From Bacteroidota bacterium (GTDB lineage Bacteria; Bacteroidota; Bacteroidia; AKYH767-A; OLB10), in the NCBI GenBank assembly GCA_016714005.1, contig JADJOA010000014.1, positions 496,001 through 560,000 of the forward strand: a DNA stretch of 64,000 nucleotides, given 5' to 3'. The position numbers and the translations under genes were made by a program. Within the stretch, counting starts at the first letter, position 1. Every line of letters starts with the position of its first letter. This document shows positions 10,234 to 22,321 of this stretch, in pieces. The notes beneath the pieces were generated by a model. That model made no database searches. It had not been told where the DNA came from and worked only from the letters and a program-made list of their open reading frames with translations.

Positions 10234-13200
10234 CTATTGCGAAAGCGTAAACCTTATAGAAATACCAGCCTGTGTATTTGCACTTGGGAAAGATGTTGAT
10301 ACCACAGGCGTATTGATTGTTTTATCAAAGAAAATCCTGAGGTTTAATCTTTCGTTCAGGGTATAATCTGCCGATGTTTTAATGCTTATTACGGTTAAGC
10401 CGGCCGTTGGCTGGTTAACACCTTCCACCAACTTGCGCAGTATGGTTGTGTTTTTACGAATGCTGAAATCTGCCTGTAGGTTTAAATCGGTTGGACGTTT
10501 ACTTGCCAATCGTTGTAAAAACTTTATAGGCAATTTAGCATTAGGTATTCTGTAGCCTGCCCCAATAACTAATTCCGTTCCTTTAATTTCTGTTACCTGA
10601 ATATTGGCAAGCGAAAGAGAAATATTTCTATCGCGTTTTAGTTCTATACGTGTGGTTAAGTTACCTCCACCGCTTGCTCCGCCTCTTGTTGCAGAAACAC
10701 CTTTAGCAGCACCTGCATCCGATTTTTTTGCAGTGCCCTTTCCACGGTTGTTATTCCATGTAATATCTATTCCAATTAAAGGACTAAACTGCTCGCTTAT
10801 GCTCACCTGACCTATCTGGCGTTTTGGAATAAAATTGCTCACGGCATCCCGCACATTCCACCTTCAATGTACGATACATCTGTAGTAAACGTATTTACAT
10901 TATATGTTGAGCGGTAACCATGTGTAAGATTTACATTCTGGAAAAGTTTTTTGCAAAACCAAGTTTACTCAGGCCATCATAAGTAACCTGCCAGTTTGGT
11001 TTAGGAATTTTTGGAAATAAATCCATAGATGATGTTGAAGCATTCTTGCCTGAGTATGCAGATAAGAAAGAAAGAATTAAAACTTCTTGTGATGTTGCAC
11101 CATATCCATCTCGGTAAAATGCAGTGTCTCTTCCTTGCGAAAAAGAGTTTCCGTCAGCCAGTCTCTCAGAAAAAATCCTCCTGTTAGCAGCAAAATCATC
11201 AAACACTTTTGATGAGTAATCTTTTCTGTCTTTTATAAATGCAGTTTTTAGAGACATAAATGATATACTGAAATTACCACCTTCGGTATGAGAAAACGGA
11301 TTGTATTTTCCAGCCGATGTAACACGGAAATTTTCCTGTGTGTTAAGTGCATAGTTCCTGCTCACGTTTACATCTACTCTAAACCCGGTTACAGGTTCTA
11401 TGCTTGCCCTGCCTGTTATATTTTGTGTATAGGTTGCAGTAAATTGCTGGTTAAACGTAGTGTCTGTGGTTAGCCATCCGTTTTGCGCAGCTTGCTGTCG
11501 TATGGCTTGATCCTGGCTGCCAAACGTAAATCCCATTCCCGGGGCAGCTTTTCCATCCCAGTTGCTGCCTATTAACTCCGACTGCCGTGTAAAGCCCGGT
11601 AGCAACAATCCGTTTGACTCACTCCAGTTAAGAGAAACATTTTTTAACCCAAAGAAAATTTTAGCAATGGTTTTAAATGCAGGACTATACTCTGTTTCCT
11701 TTTTCTTTACAGGAGGTTTTACTCCTTTTAATTTGGTGGTGTCATTTGCTGCTTTCTCTAACGAATCTTTTGCTGCAGCCTTTGGTTCAACTTTTGGTTT
11801 TGGCGCTTTTGGTTTTGGTGGCGCTGTAATCTTTTTATAAAACTTCCATTTGTTGTACAACGTAGTCATTGCAAAGCTGCTGTTAAGCTGCTTGGTGTTT
11901 GAGTTTTGAATGGTGTTGCCAATAGCAGGATTTAGATAATAATTTCCTGTTGTAAAATCCGCAGTAAGCGGTGCGGCATTCCAGTGATATGTAAATCCGT
12001 AGCGCGCTGTTACGTTTATCCAGTCCGTTATAGGCAGCTTGTTAAGCGGTAAATTATACGACACACTTCCATCCTGGCGGTAATCAACATTTCGTCCGAG
12101 CGCAAAAAAGTTCTTGCGTATGCTATCGCGTTTTTGTTCCGTATCAATTTTTCCATCGGGCTCATCAATCTGGCTTTGATTGTTGGCATTGTACTCAAGC
12201 CTTATGCTTTTTGTTAAATCCCAACTCAAACCATATTGCCTGTTCATAAAAATGTTTTGAAATAAGTAGGCTCTATGTATGCATCACTTGCAATATCGCG
12301 CAGTTGTGTTTCGCCATAGTGGCGGTTTACATCCCACCGGAAACTAAATGTGCTTGGCAGTAAGTTGAAATTAAAATCTTTAATAGGCTTGGCATATTTG
12401 GATTTTGTTTTCATTTTGCTGAAAGGTGTAACTCCTTTTGGTTGCGTGTTAAAGTTGTAACCTACGGCAGCTAAATAATCGCGTTGTATATCGTATTCAA
12501 GATTAAGGTTGCGTTTAAACACTTCGGTAAAGCCGTAAGTGAAATTAAAATTCTCTACATCCCAAGGTTTTGATTTACCTGCATTTTTTCCAACCTTGTT
12601 CTTTTTTACATTGGTAAAATTGAGCGAACGCCTGCGCGTGTAATCCTGTGCCAGTTTCCTGCGCTTGCTGCGTTGCTCACTGTTTTCTAAATCGCTTTGT
12701 ATGGTTTTATATTTAATGTCAGTGTCAATGGCATCGTACTCGGGTTTTATAAACTGCTCGCCAAAACCATAATACATGGGTATAGTAATGCCTGTGCTTA
12801 CCGGAAAAAATTTACCAAGTTCCAATGAAGTTGCCACATCATACTGTGTGGTGTTTTCCTGCGAGCGTTGGCTAACCTTACTTTATGCTGCCAAAGCCGG
12901 CAGTTTTATGACTACCCGAAACTGTTACCGTTCCCAAATCGGCAAGCTTTGCACTTACTCTTGCCAATGCTGCCCAACCTGATTTGTCTTCAAAATCGGT
13001 CATGCGGAATTCGTTGACCCATATCTCAAAACATTTGCCTTCGTTTGTATTATTGAGTGCACCAATTGTCATAACACGTATTTCGGCAAAGGTTGGATTT
13101 CCTTTTATTCTAATCTTTCTTCCCCTGCCCGCATCATAAGTATAAACTTCACTAAATGATTTACCGTTTGCGTAATACTCATTTGTGCGTTGTAGTTTTG

Positions 13201-16200
13201 CCGCAGTCAACTCTTCAACAGTAATATTCAGCGTATCGGGCCATACAAGATTTCTTCCACCGGTTCCTGAATTGTTTTCAGTATCATCATAAACACCAGA
13301 TGGAGTTACTTTTAATGGAATATCATACTCATAGTAATTATCAAAAAATCTGTTCCCAATCTTACTTTCAGTGATATATCCCCATCCTCAGGAATAGTAC
13401 TTGTGCTGGGAGGATTCTTAAATGCTTCTATGTGCAGATTCATTTGTATGCGTTTGTAATTACGCATATCAACTTTTGTATTTTTATATACAGCCCTGTA
13501 GTCATTTCCCTGTAGTTGACAAATTCGCACGCTCAGTGCTTGCTCGTTTAATAACTGCTCAGTTGTTGACGTAACATTACTTTGCCGGTCAATACCAGGA
13601 GGTAAAACATAATTGACAGGGTCTCGTTGTCCGTTTTCTTCAAGTGATACAGCACCAACTTCAAATAGATCAGGTGTTACATCAGCCAGATTTGTTTGCA
13701 AATTATAATCATACTTTCTCCACTCACCTCTCAATAACTCCAATCTTGCAAAACGTAAAACAATAGGGTCTTTAAAATCTTTCATAAACATGCGGATAAA
13801 CTTTACCGATTTTAAATCAGAAATTTGTCCGAACTGTTCACGGTCTTTATCATTAACCGGAATTTTTATCAAATACCATTTTACCGGCTTGCTGGTGCCG
13901 TTGCGTATGTTGGTGGGGTTGGCTTCAAATACATCAGCAATGTAATTTTGTCCAACCACCATTTTCGTAGGGTCAATATCAACCTTGTACTGGAAATAGT
14001 TTTCATCCACTTCCATACCGTTTACACGGTTCACATCTTCGGCATCAGGCTGCTGGTAGTTAGATTGTATTGTTCCGCTTGTGGCAACGGGTGAGTTATT
14101 CTCCACACCATTGTAATACTTGTACCTGTCTAAAATCCCGGGGATGGTATCGGCATAACTATTATCTCGGAAATATAAAAAGTCATCTGATGATGGGTCA
14201 TTTTCCAGGCGATTTAGCTCGTTAGGATTTTGGGAAACAATCCCCCTTATTGCAGTTAAAAAATTGGAACGATAAGTTTTTTCATCATCGTTTATTTGTC
14301 CGTCAAAACCAACATCCTGTTGGCTTCTTGTTGTTTCATCTCTGTCAAAAGCGTACAACACATTTTGAGCAACAGGAGTGCGCCCCCAGGCGTTTTCCCT
14401 GAATTGTGCATTTCCGTTAACGGGCAATCCATTTTCATAACCTTCAAAACCATCACGCAAAATATCTTCAGATATATCCCCTAAATTGAAATATAATGCG
14501 CCTTTGTTATCAAAATCATTATTTGGTGCATCGCCATTATATGGATCCATTACCCACAATTGAATGTACTGCACATTGGCTTCTTCAAAATTATTAGTCT
14601 CCAACCTGCGCATAATACCAGCCCAGCTTTTTGCGGGGAGTTTAATTTCCCCTGACTATTTATTCCGTCAAAAATACCTCCTGGTATTGCATTAGTAGTA
14701 AAGTTATATGGGCCACGCTCATCAGGATAGTAAGCAAGATTTAAAGTTTGTAGCGTTGGTATTTGTCCATTAGTAAAATTCCTTTGCGGAAAAATTTCCC
14801 GTTCTACAATTTCGCGCACATTGTGGTTTGATAATTCATCATCGCTAACAGTAACCACAGCAGGGTTGCGGTAAAAAACGGTAGGGTCAATATTAAACCA
14901 CGAAAGTCTTGCACGGTTGTAACCATAAGCCAATGTATCGCCAATTGATGAAACATAACCAAACTCAGGGAACAACGCATTTTGGTAACGTGGTATGGAT
15001 GCAAGCGTCCACGATTGCGGTGTTTTAATATCTATAGTTGATTGCGTTCCTTCAAAATCGTCAATATACGCTGTACCACTTGAGCCAATGGCTTTGTTAT
15101 GCCCCGGCTTTAAACTTGCAAACTCCCCATTAACTGTAATGGATGATTTTTCTTTGGTATCAATCAACGGAAGTTTATCAATCATTTTGGTAATAAAGCG
15201 CGATTCGGTTTTGTAAGTCCCGTCAAATCCCCAAATAGTATTGGAGATAGGCTCATCGCCAAAATTTACTTTTTGTGTAATAGGTCTTTCATTCAAATGC
15301 AAAATGGTTCCTCCAACCGTAAAGTCTTTATTAAATTTATAATCGAACCGCGAACCAATTAATGTTTTGGATTGAATGCTAAACAACGACTGGCTTTCTA
15401 AAGAAACACGTATAGGCGTTGCAGAATTTAAAACTCCACTATTAATAATTTTTACACGACCTAAATTGTAATCAACAGTATAGTCAGTATTCTCTACCAA
15501 CTCCTGCTGCCCTGCATATACTTTTACAGAGCCTTGTGGTATGTTAATGGCGTTAAGAGAAATTTCGCTTCCGCTGGAGCTTTGGTAAGAACCTTTGATG
15601 GTAAATTTATTTTTGCCCTGTGCCCATGCAACTGTGCGGGTAGAATCATACAACTCATTAAACACATATTGCTTTGCAGTGCTCGGGTTTATAAACTGTT
15701 TTTCCAAATAATCACCAAATGGTTCGCGCACCGGAAAAATTACTCTTCCGTTTTGACTATTGATAGTTACGTTTTCTATATAATCGAAAACTCCATCGCC
15801 ACGCAAAGAGGCATCGCCCTGGTAGTTTAACTGGTCTAAGTTTAATACTCGGATAATATTTTGTCCGAAAATTCTTGACTCCTCTGTTCCCACAGGTAGT
15901 TGTCTTAATTTATTACCCGATGCGTTATCAAAATACAATACATCAAACCTGAAACGCTCTTTCTGTATTCCGTAACCGCCTAATGAGTAAACGTTTTTCA
16001 TCATCAGTTTCCAGGTAGGCAGCTTGGTGTTGTAGTTTCTTCCGCGAACCAATTTTATAATCAATGGTTTTGACGGATCATAACCCGATGTTGTTAGCTC
16101 ACCCACACGATAAACCTTGCCGTTAACAGTGTATTCAAAAGCCACTGCAACAGCCTGATCGTTTCTCAACTTCTGGCTTAAAGAAATTGTTCCGAGCTTA

Positions 16201-17585
16201 TCGTTAAAAGTAAAATCATTTGGTCCTAATTTTTTTGCATTGCTCATTATCTCATAATCCTGCTGTGGAGCAAAATTGTAAAGCGTGGCAAGCGGATCTA
16301 AAACAGCCGAAGCAGTTTGTATATCCGTAATTGGATAATTGGTACGAAGGTTTGAGTAAAGATTATTTGATAATGAGTCGGACGGCAAAACAGAACTACC
16401 CTGGCCTACAAACTGTGTTGCAAAATAATTGTACTCCCCCAAATCCTGGAAAGCCACCACATTTCGCGTTACATCGGTAGAATTAAAGTTAACCTGTGTA
16501 ACATACACTTCAAGTTTTGTAATTTGTATGGGCGAATTAATAAGAGGAAGTTTTGCAAGCGCCTCATCATAGTGATCGTAAAAATATTGAGAGATAAAAA
16601 AGTGCTGGTCGGCTTCATACTGGTCGCCTTCAATTTCAAAATTTTGCACCTGCCCGCCACCCGGTGGCACTTCAATGGTTGAAGCCTGTCCCTTTTGCTG
16701 GGAGAAAACAGTGGTAACACCAAGCCTTCCAAACTGCAATTGTGTTTTAATACCAAACAAACTTTGGCTGCCTTGTATCAAAGTGCTGTTTAGTGGTAGC
16801 GTAACGTTACCTGCTTCAATTTTTCTGATAATGTCATCCTCGTTTCCGGTGTATTCAAGTTTCATCTGGTTCTCAAAATCAAAACTTGCCTCGGTGTTGT
16901 AATTGGTAGTGAGTTTTAATTTTTCACCAATATTCCCAATCACATTCATTTGAATTTTTTCGTTGAAATCAAAATTGGCAAACCTGCGTTGTTTTTCCGG
17001 AATTTGCGGATTGTCGGTACGCGTAATATTTAAACCAAAAGTTAACTCAGCCGAACCTTGCGGACGTATATCAATAGTGTTACCGCCAAAAATTCTGTCA
17101 AACACTTCGCTACCCACATAAATTTTTGGGATAAGCGGTTTGCGAGAAATAACATCTTCGCCATCGGCACGCTCGCGCCAGTATTTTTTGGTGGTTTTTT
17201 CAAACTGGTCTTCCTTGTACTCCTCAAACGTCATGTAGTTTGGATTACGAAAAAACTGGTCGCCCATTTTCTCTGTAATGTCATACTGCCTTTCGTCCGG
17301 GTTGTATTCAATAGTTGACTGCACATTACTCGGATCGCCCAAATACATGGGGTTGTTATCGTAAGGTGCCGAGTAAATATCTGTTATACGGTCGCGAAAA
17401 GGGTAGGGGAGTTTAGAAGTGTCTTTTTTAGAAGTATCTTCAGGTAGTGGTATAGTGTAAGCGCCTGAAGGGTCGTGGTAAGGATTGTAACCTGAAGGGC
17501 TTCCCGTTCCTGAGATATAAATAAGAGGTAAAGAAAAAAGACTAAGCGTAGAGTATTGTATTAATTTCCTGAACTGCACTATCAA
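10234..17585 (-). CDS. sprA: SprA, type IX secretion outer-membrane translocon (frameshifted)
   Basis: This is the giant outer-membrane beta-barrel protein of the type IX secretion translocon (SprA; Sov in Porphyromonas), required for protein export and gliding. The total span gives about 2,450 codons, matching the ~2,400-residue family. It is seen in consecutive frames: 17585-14550, 14613 to about 13350, about 13350-12890, 12890-12244, 12247-10931 and 10930-10234, so at least five frameshifts. Landmarks are the N-terminal hydrophobic segment, PKIYVGSEVFDRIFGGNTID and IRPQGSAELTFG near residue 170, many TNYNTEASFDFENQ-type beta strands, a Lys/Pro/Ala-rich spacer near 11700-11850, and the end FPSANTQAGISIRFTLSQ. 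The order maeB-ruvA-sprA is also found in other Bacteroidota. Several T9SS substrates in this window would use it. Confidence 0.95.
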
Positions 17586-17789
17586 AAAGTTTTTAGTTGG
17601 CGTTTCTTAAGAGCTTGCTGAATAAAATCAGTTAAAATGGTTTTGAATACTGAAATCAAAATCAATGGTAAATTTTCCTCTGATTAAGACGGCTAAAAAT
17701 AAAACAAAATTTGAAATTGAAAACCCTGAGAACCCACCGTAAGGGAAGTAGTTTTTTTACAATTAATTGCGATTTTTTTTGTAAAAAGA

Positions 17790-18371
17790 TTACAATGCAT
17801 TTAGCGCGGCTCTTATTAAACTTTCAACAGTTAAATTCTGATTTGTTTGTAGCAATTTATCTAAAGTTTTTGAAGCAAGGGGTTTTGCAAAACCCAGTGT
17901 TACAAGAGCACTTAACGCTTCTTCTTTAATGGTATTGTTTAATGGCAAAGAAATGTTTACTACGCCATCGGTCTTTTTTATTTTATCTTTTAAATCAATG
18001 ATAATGCGTTGTGCTGTTTTTTCGCCAATGCCTTTAATATTTTTTAAAGCTGCAACACTGCCCGTGGCTATAGCTTCAATCAATTCATTAGCAGGTAACG
18101 ATGATAGCATAAGCCTTGCAGTACCTGTTCCTACACCGTTTACACTTATTAAAAGTTTAAACATTCTCCGCTCGTCCTCATCGGCAAAACCAAACAAAAC
18201 ATGCGCATCTTCTTTAATGGCAAGATAGGTAAGAACTTTTGCATCATCCTTATCTTTTAATTTGGTGTAAGTGTATAACGATACTGCAAGATTATATCCT
18301 ACACCTCCGGCTTCCACCACAATGTAGGTAGCTGTTTTTTCTGTTAATTTTCCTTTTATGTAATCGTACAT
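17790..18371 (-). CDS. ruvA: Holliday junction branch migration subunit RuvA
   Basis: This is the DNA-binding subunit of the RuvAB complex that moves Holliday junctions during recombinational repair. The 193-residue protein is intact and of normal length. It has an N-terminal OB fold starting MYDYIKGKLTEKTATYIVVE and two helix-hairpin-helix motifs, KLLISVNGVGTGTARLML (about 73-89) and LKNIKGIGEKTAQRII (about 109-124). The C-terminal domain III, which contacts RuvB, follows (about 145-193). It lies between maeB and sprA on the same strand, 204 bp before sprA. Confidence 0.97.
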   Translation of the reverse strand: MYDYIKGKLTEKTATYIVVEAGGVGYNLAVSLYTYTKLKDKDDAKVLTYLAIKEDAHVLFGFADEDERRMFKLLISVNGVGTGTARLMLSSLPANELIEAIATGSVAALKNIKGIGEKTAQRIIIDLKDKIKKTDGVVNISLPLNNTIKEEALSALVTLGFAKPLASKTLDKLLQTNQNLTVESLIRAALNAL

Positions 18372-18377
18372 TTTAGT

Positions 18378-18393
18378 CCCGAGGCTTCGGGAG
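18378..18393. other. Short perfect hairpin upstream of ruvA
   Basis: TCCCGA-GGCT-TCGGGA forms a 6-bp stem just upstream of the ruvA start. It has no T-tract in the direction of maeB transcription strong enough to call a terminator. Confidence 0.4.
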
Positions 18394-18426
18394 GAGTTTT
18401 TGGTTCGTAGTACTTCCTTTTTATAA

Positions 18427-18458
18427 GCCCCACCCTAATCTTATCCGTAGGGGAGGGG
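18427..18458. repeat. Degenerate relative of the leuS-element inverted repeat
   Basis: GCCCCACCCTAATC followed by CCGTAGGGGAGGGG resembles the 35-bp arm found at 52311 and 52747 (GCCCCACCTAAATC then CCCCGTGGGGGAGG). It is solitary, lies in the maeB-ruvA gap and has several mismatches. Confidence 0.4.
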
Positions 18459-18555
18459 AATAGTTGAGTGCTGAAACTTAACTTTTTTGTCTTTCTACTC
18501 GCTATTTAATATATGGTGTTTTCTCTTCTGACTTTTCTCTCTTTTAACTTAACTC

Positions 18556-20817
18556 TCATCTTCCTTTCCTGCTCTGCGCATCTACAACAGCTATTGTAAT
18601 CATGTTTACAATTTCCCTTACGCTGCTTCCCAATTGCAATACATGATAAGGTTTATTCATTCCCAATAAAACAGGACCAATAGCCTCGGCTGCTCCCATT
18701 TCCTGCATCAGTTTATAGGCAATATTACCGGCATCAAGGTTAGGAAAAATAAAAGTGTTTACATCACCATGTATCAGCTCGCTGAATGGATAATTATCTT
18801 CCAACAATTGCTTGTTAAGAGCAAAGTTTGCCTGCATTTCGCCATCTACCAGCATTCCCGGAAATTTCGATTGCAGCTTTTCAACGGCATCTCTAACCTT
18901 GGTGGCATTGGCATCGGTAGATGAACCAAAATTCGAAAACGACAGCAATGCTATTCTCGGCTTCATATTAAATTGCTGAACTGCTTTTGCTGTCAACAAA
19001 GTAATCTCCACCAAATCATCGGCTGTTGGGTTAACATTAATTGTTGTGTCGGCAAAAAACAACGGACCGCGTTTGGTAATCATAATATACATGCCTGCAA
19101 CGCGTGTTGCTTCTTCCTGCAATCCAATTACACGCAATGCAGGGCGTATGGTATCGGCATAATTTCTTGTTAAGCCCGATATAAGCGCATCTGCCTGACC
19201 CGTCTCCACCATCATGGCTCCATAATAATTTCTCTCGCGCATTATTTTCTTCGCCTCATATAACGTAAACCCTCTGCGTTTGCGTTTATCAAAAAACATT
19301 TCGCCAAAGTTGTTTACCGTGTCCTGCTCTTCGCGAGGGTCAACAATGGGAACACCATCTAAATTGAGTTTATTTTCTTCAATCAGTTTTTGAATTTTCT
19401 TTTTATTACCCAGCAAAATCGGTTTGGCAATGCCTTCTTCTTTTACCTCTTGCACCGCTTTTAAAATTTTATAAGTATCGGCTTCGGCAAACACCACCCT
19501 TTGCGGATTGCTCTTTGCACGGTTTACAATAGCGCGTATTAATTTATTATCAAGTCCCAGCCTCTTTTTTAATTCCTCCTCATAACCTGTCCAGTTCATT
19601 TGCTTATGCTGCGCCACACCGCTTTCAATTGCTGCACGTGCAACGGCAGGTGCAACCGTATAAATTAACCGTGGGTCTAATGGCTTCGGAATAATATACT
19701 CCGGGCCAAACTGCATATTCTTTTGATTGTAAGCTAAGTTTACCATTTCGGGCACAGGCTGCTTTGCCAATTGTGCTATGGCATGTACTGCTGCCAGCTT
19801 CATAGCCTCGTTAATTTGCGTAGCACGCACATCAAGCGCTCCTCTGAAAATAAACGGGAAGCCAATTACATTATTTACCTGGTTAGGGTAAGCGCTTCTG
19901 CCGGTTGCTACAATTACATCGTGCCTTGCCCCAATAGCATCTTCGTAAGAAATTTCGGGAACAGGGTTAGCCATGGCAAACACAACAGGTTTTGATGCCA
20001 TACTCTGCAGCATTTCTTTATTAAGGATGTTACCTTTACTCAACCCAATAAAAACATCTGCGTCTTTCATCGCTTCCTCCAGTGTTTCAAGTTTTCGTGT
20101 GGTGGCAAAAAGTTTTTTATTCTCGTCAAGGTTATCACGTGTTTTTGTTATTACGCCTGTGCTGTCAAGCATTACAATATTTTCAATCTTGGCGCCAAGC
20201 GATACAAAAAGTTTGGTGCACGAAATGGCTGATGCGCCTGCACCATTTACAACTATGTTAACCTTGTTTATTTTTTTGCCTACAATTTCCAGTGCATTTA
20301 TAAGAGCTGCTCCGCTAATAATGGCAGTACCATGCTGGTCATCATGCATCACAGGTATTTGCAATTCCTCTTTAAGCCTGCGCTCAATTTCAAAACATTC
20401 AGGTGCTTTTATATCTTCCAAATTTATTCCGCCAAATGTGGGCGAAATGGCTTTTACCGTTTTTACAAAATCATCAACATTGGTTTGGTCTATTTCAATA
20501 TCAAACACATCTATATCAGCAAAAATTTTAAACAGCAAACCCTTACCCTCCATTACCGGTTTTGATGCCGATGCACCTATGTTGCCCAAGCCCAGCACGG
20601 CTGTGCCGTTTGATATTACTGCTACCAAATTTCCTTTGGCAGTGTATTTATAAACGTCCTCCGGATTTTTTTCAATCTCCAAACACGGCTCTGCCACACC
20701 GGGCGAATATGCCAGCGTTAAATCGCGTTGGCTGGAGTAAGGCTTGGTGGGTACAACTTCTATTTTTCCCGGTCTGCCGCTTGAGTGATAATCTAATGCA
20801 TCCTGCTTATTATTCAT
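18556..20817 (-). CDS. maeB: NADP-dependent malic enzyme with phosphotransacetylase-like domain
   Basis: MaeB-type malic enzyme oxidatively decarboxylates malate to pyruvate with NADP in the cytoplasm. The protein has 753 residues and is intact. The N-terminal malic domain has LAYSPGVAEPCLEIEKNP, NGTAVLGLGNIGASASKPVM and PVMHDDQHGTAIISGAALI. The NAD(P)-binding Rossmann domain includes VNGAGASAISCTKLFVSLGA. From about residue 430 a phosphate acetyl/butyryltransferase-like domain follows (RVVFAEADTYKILKAVQE ... GPVLLGMNKPYHVLQLGSSV), which in the family is regulatory and lacks transferase activity. The 5' end and upstream DNA of this gene are partly duplicated at 22472-22574. Confidence 0.96.
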   Translation of the reverse strand: MNNKQDALDYHSSGRPGKIEVVPTKPYSSQRDLTLAYSPGVAEPCLEIEKNPEDVYKYTAKGNLVAVISNGTAVLGLGNIGASASKPVMEGKGLLFKIFADIDVFDIEIDQTNVDDFVKTVKAISPTFGGINLEDIKAPECFEIERRLKEELQIPVMHDDQHGTAIISGAALINALEIVGKKINKVNIVVNGAGASAISCTKLFVSLGAKIENIVMLDSTGVITKTRDNLDENKKLFATTRKLETLEEAMKDADVFIGLSKGNILNKEMLQSMASKPVVFAMANPVPEISYEDAIGARHDVIVATGRSAYPNQVNNVIGFPFIFRGALDVRATQINEAMKLAAVHAIAQLAKQPVPEMVNLAYNQKNMQFGPEYIIPKPLDPRLIYTVAPAVARAAIESGVAQHKQMNWTGYEEELKKRLGLDNKLIRAIVNRAKSNPQRVVFAEADTYKILKAVQEVKEEGIAKPILLGNKKKIQKLIEENKLNLDGVPIVDPREEQDTVNNFGEMFFDKRKRRGFTLYEAKKIMRERNYYGAMMVETGQADALISGLTRNYADTIRPALRVIGLQEEATRVAGMYIMITKRGPLFFADTTINVNPTADDLVEITLLTAKAVQQFNMKPRIALLSFSNFGSSTDANATKVRDAVEKLQSKFPGMLVDGEMQANFALNKQLLEDNYPFSELIHGDVNTFIFPNLDAGNIAYKLMQEMGAAEAIGPVLLGMNKPYHVLQLGSSVREIVNMITIAVVDAQSRKGR

Positions 20818-21044
20818 ACGCCTCTTAAAATTTTAGGGAGGGCTAAGGTAGGCAAAACAGGAGTTAAGAAAGTTTTAAATATTTTAACCTGGCGGTTACT
20901 CAATTTCTATCACCATCATCTTCGGTAGTGCTAATGCTGATATTTTCCTCTTCCTAAATATTCCTTTTTCACTGATCACACTTCAACAACATGCCTCACA
21001 AATGCATAATTCATTTAACATTCGGCTTTCTTTTCACACTAAAG

Positions 21045-21326
21045 CTAAACCACATGCAAATACAAAAGCACCACATATAAAACACTTAAGCACAATGCAG
21101 CATAAAATAATTTCTTTTCAAGTGGTTGTTTAACTATCCCAAACAAAAAATATACTACAGCTGATAAACTGCTTACATACACTGGTTTTAGTACATAATC
21201 TAAACCATCAAAGGCAGTGCCCTTTGGAGGCGGAAAAAGCAATGCCATTACAAACGTTGCAGCTATTGTAATAGCAATAATTGAAAGAGATTTTAAAATC
21301 AGAATAAAAATGATGTTTGGTTTCAT
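21045..21326 (-). CDS. Small hypothetical integral membrane protein
   Basis: This 93-residue protein has about three hydrophobic helices: roughly residues 5-31, 48-64 and 74-92. They are separated by a short polar loop (LFPPPKGTAFDGLDY) and KQPLEKK. It begins 18 bp after the corrected stop of the OmpA-like gene, so it is probably cotranscribed. I do not recognise the family and no catalytic motif is visible. Confidence 0.6.
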   Translation of the reverse strand: MKPNIIFILILKSLSIIAITIAATFVMALLFPPPKGTAFDGLDYVLKPVYVSSLSAVVYFLFGIVKQPLEKKLFYAALCLSVLYVVLLYLHVV

Positions 21327-21344
21327 GCAGGTATTGCAACAATA

Positions 21345-22321
21345 TTACTTTGCAACCAGCTCCACGCGCCTGTTTAATTTTCTGCCCTCCTCGGTTTCGT
21401 TTGTAGAAACCGGTGCAAGCGCCCCGCACCTTTGCCGGTTAAACGCATTGCGGCTATGCCGTATTTTTTTACCAGAATATCAGTCACAGCCAGCGCACGC
21501 TTTTCCGACAGCAGCATATTATGTTCAAAAGATCCTTTCATGTCTGTATGACCTACAACATATAAATTTAACGAGCTGTTTTCTTGTAGCAGTTTGGCTA
21601 TCTCGCTTATTGCCACGTCCGATTCCGGCATCACATCCCACTTATCAAAGTCAAAGTAAATTCCGTAAAGTGCAATTTTCCCTTTTGTTTTTATCCCATT
21701 CAGCATTTCGGCAGCATTTACTTTTATCAAATCATCCTTCATTGCTGTTTCTTCAACCACATCAAGCAAAAACACCTTTTCGGTAGCAGTATATTGCTTG
21801 CCCGATAAAATTACATAAGCGCTGCCGCCATTTTTTTCGAGCTGCGCAGCCATATAAAAAGTGCCGCCAGAGGTGGCAGAGCCATTAAGTACGTTAATAC
21901 CTTTGCTTGATGGAAAAGGATTTTTCTCATAAAACACATTCAAAAAAACAGAACCGCCCACCTCCTTGCTTACATTATTTTTATCATCCACACCTTTGGC
22001 AATAAACTTAAAACCACCTTTCTCCAGAGCCTGCATATAGTTACGATACACCTCTGTAAGAGTTACCCCTCCCTTCAATGTATAATATATACGTGTGCGT
22101 TTTCCGTCCGTATTTTTCCATGCATCAATTTTTTTATAACCTGTTACCTGTCCGGCAGCAATAGCATACGGAATAAAATTTTGCTCTTCGTAATATTCAA
22201 TTACGCTGCCCGGATAGCGCGTAATCAAAGCATGATCCTTGCTACCGCTTTTATCCTGGGCTGATAAGTATTGCGCTGCAGTCACTAGTAAAACAGTAGC
22301 TAATAGTCTAATTTTTTTCAT
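21345..22321 (-). CDS. OmpA-family outer-membrane/peptidoglycan-binding protein
   Basis: This protein has a signal peptide (MKKIRLLATVLLVTAAQYLSA). A roughly 190-residue N-terminal domain of unknown fold is followed by an OmpA C-terminal domain: GIYFDFDKWDVMPESDVAIS, LNLYVVGHTDMKGS, NMLLSEKRALAVTDILVKKY and RLTGKGAG. The OmpA domain binds peptidoglycan and tethers the envelope. The raw frame ends early at 21374. Adding one G in the C4/G4 run (21422-21425) restores the canonical ending TNETEEGRKLNRRVELVAK with a stop at 21345, about 325 residues. A small membrane protein follows. Confidence 0.9.

Noticed and set aside
14550..17585. Programmed frameshifts in sprA
   Set aside because: At least five breaks at unrelated sites, together with similar breaks across the window, fit sequence error better than recoding.
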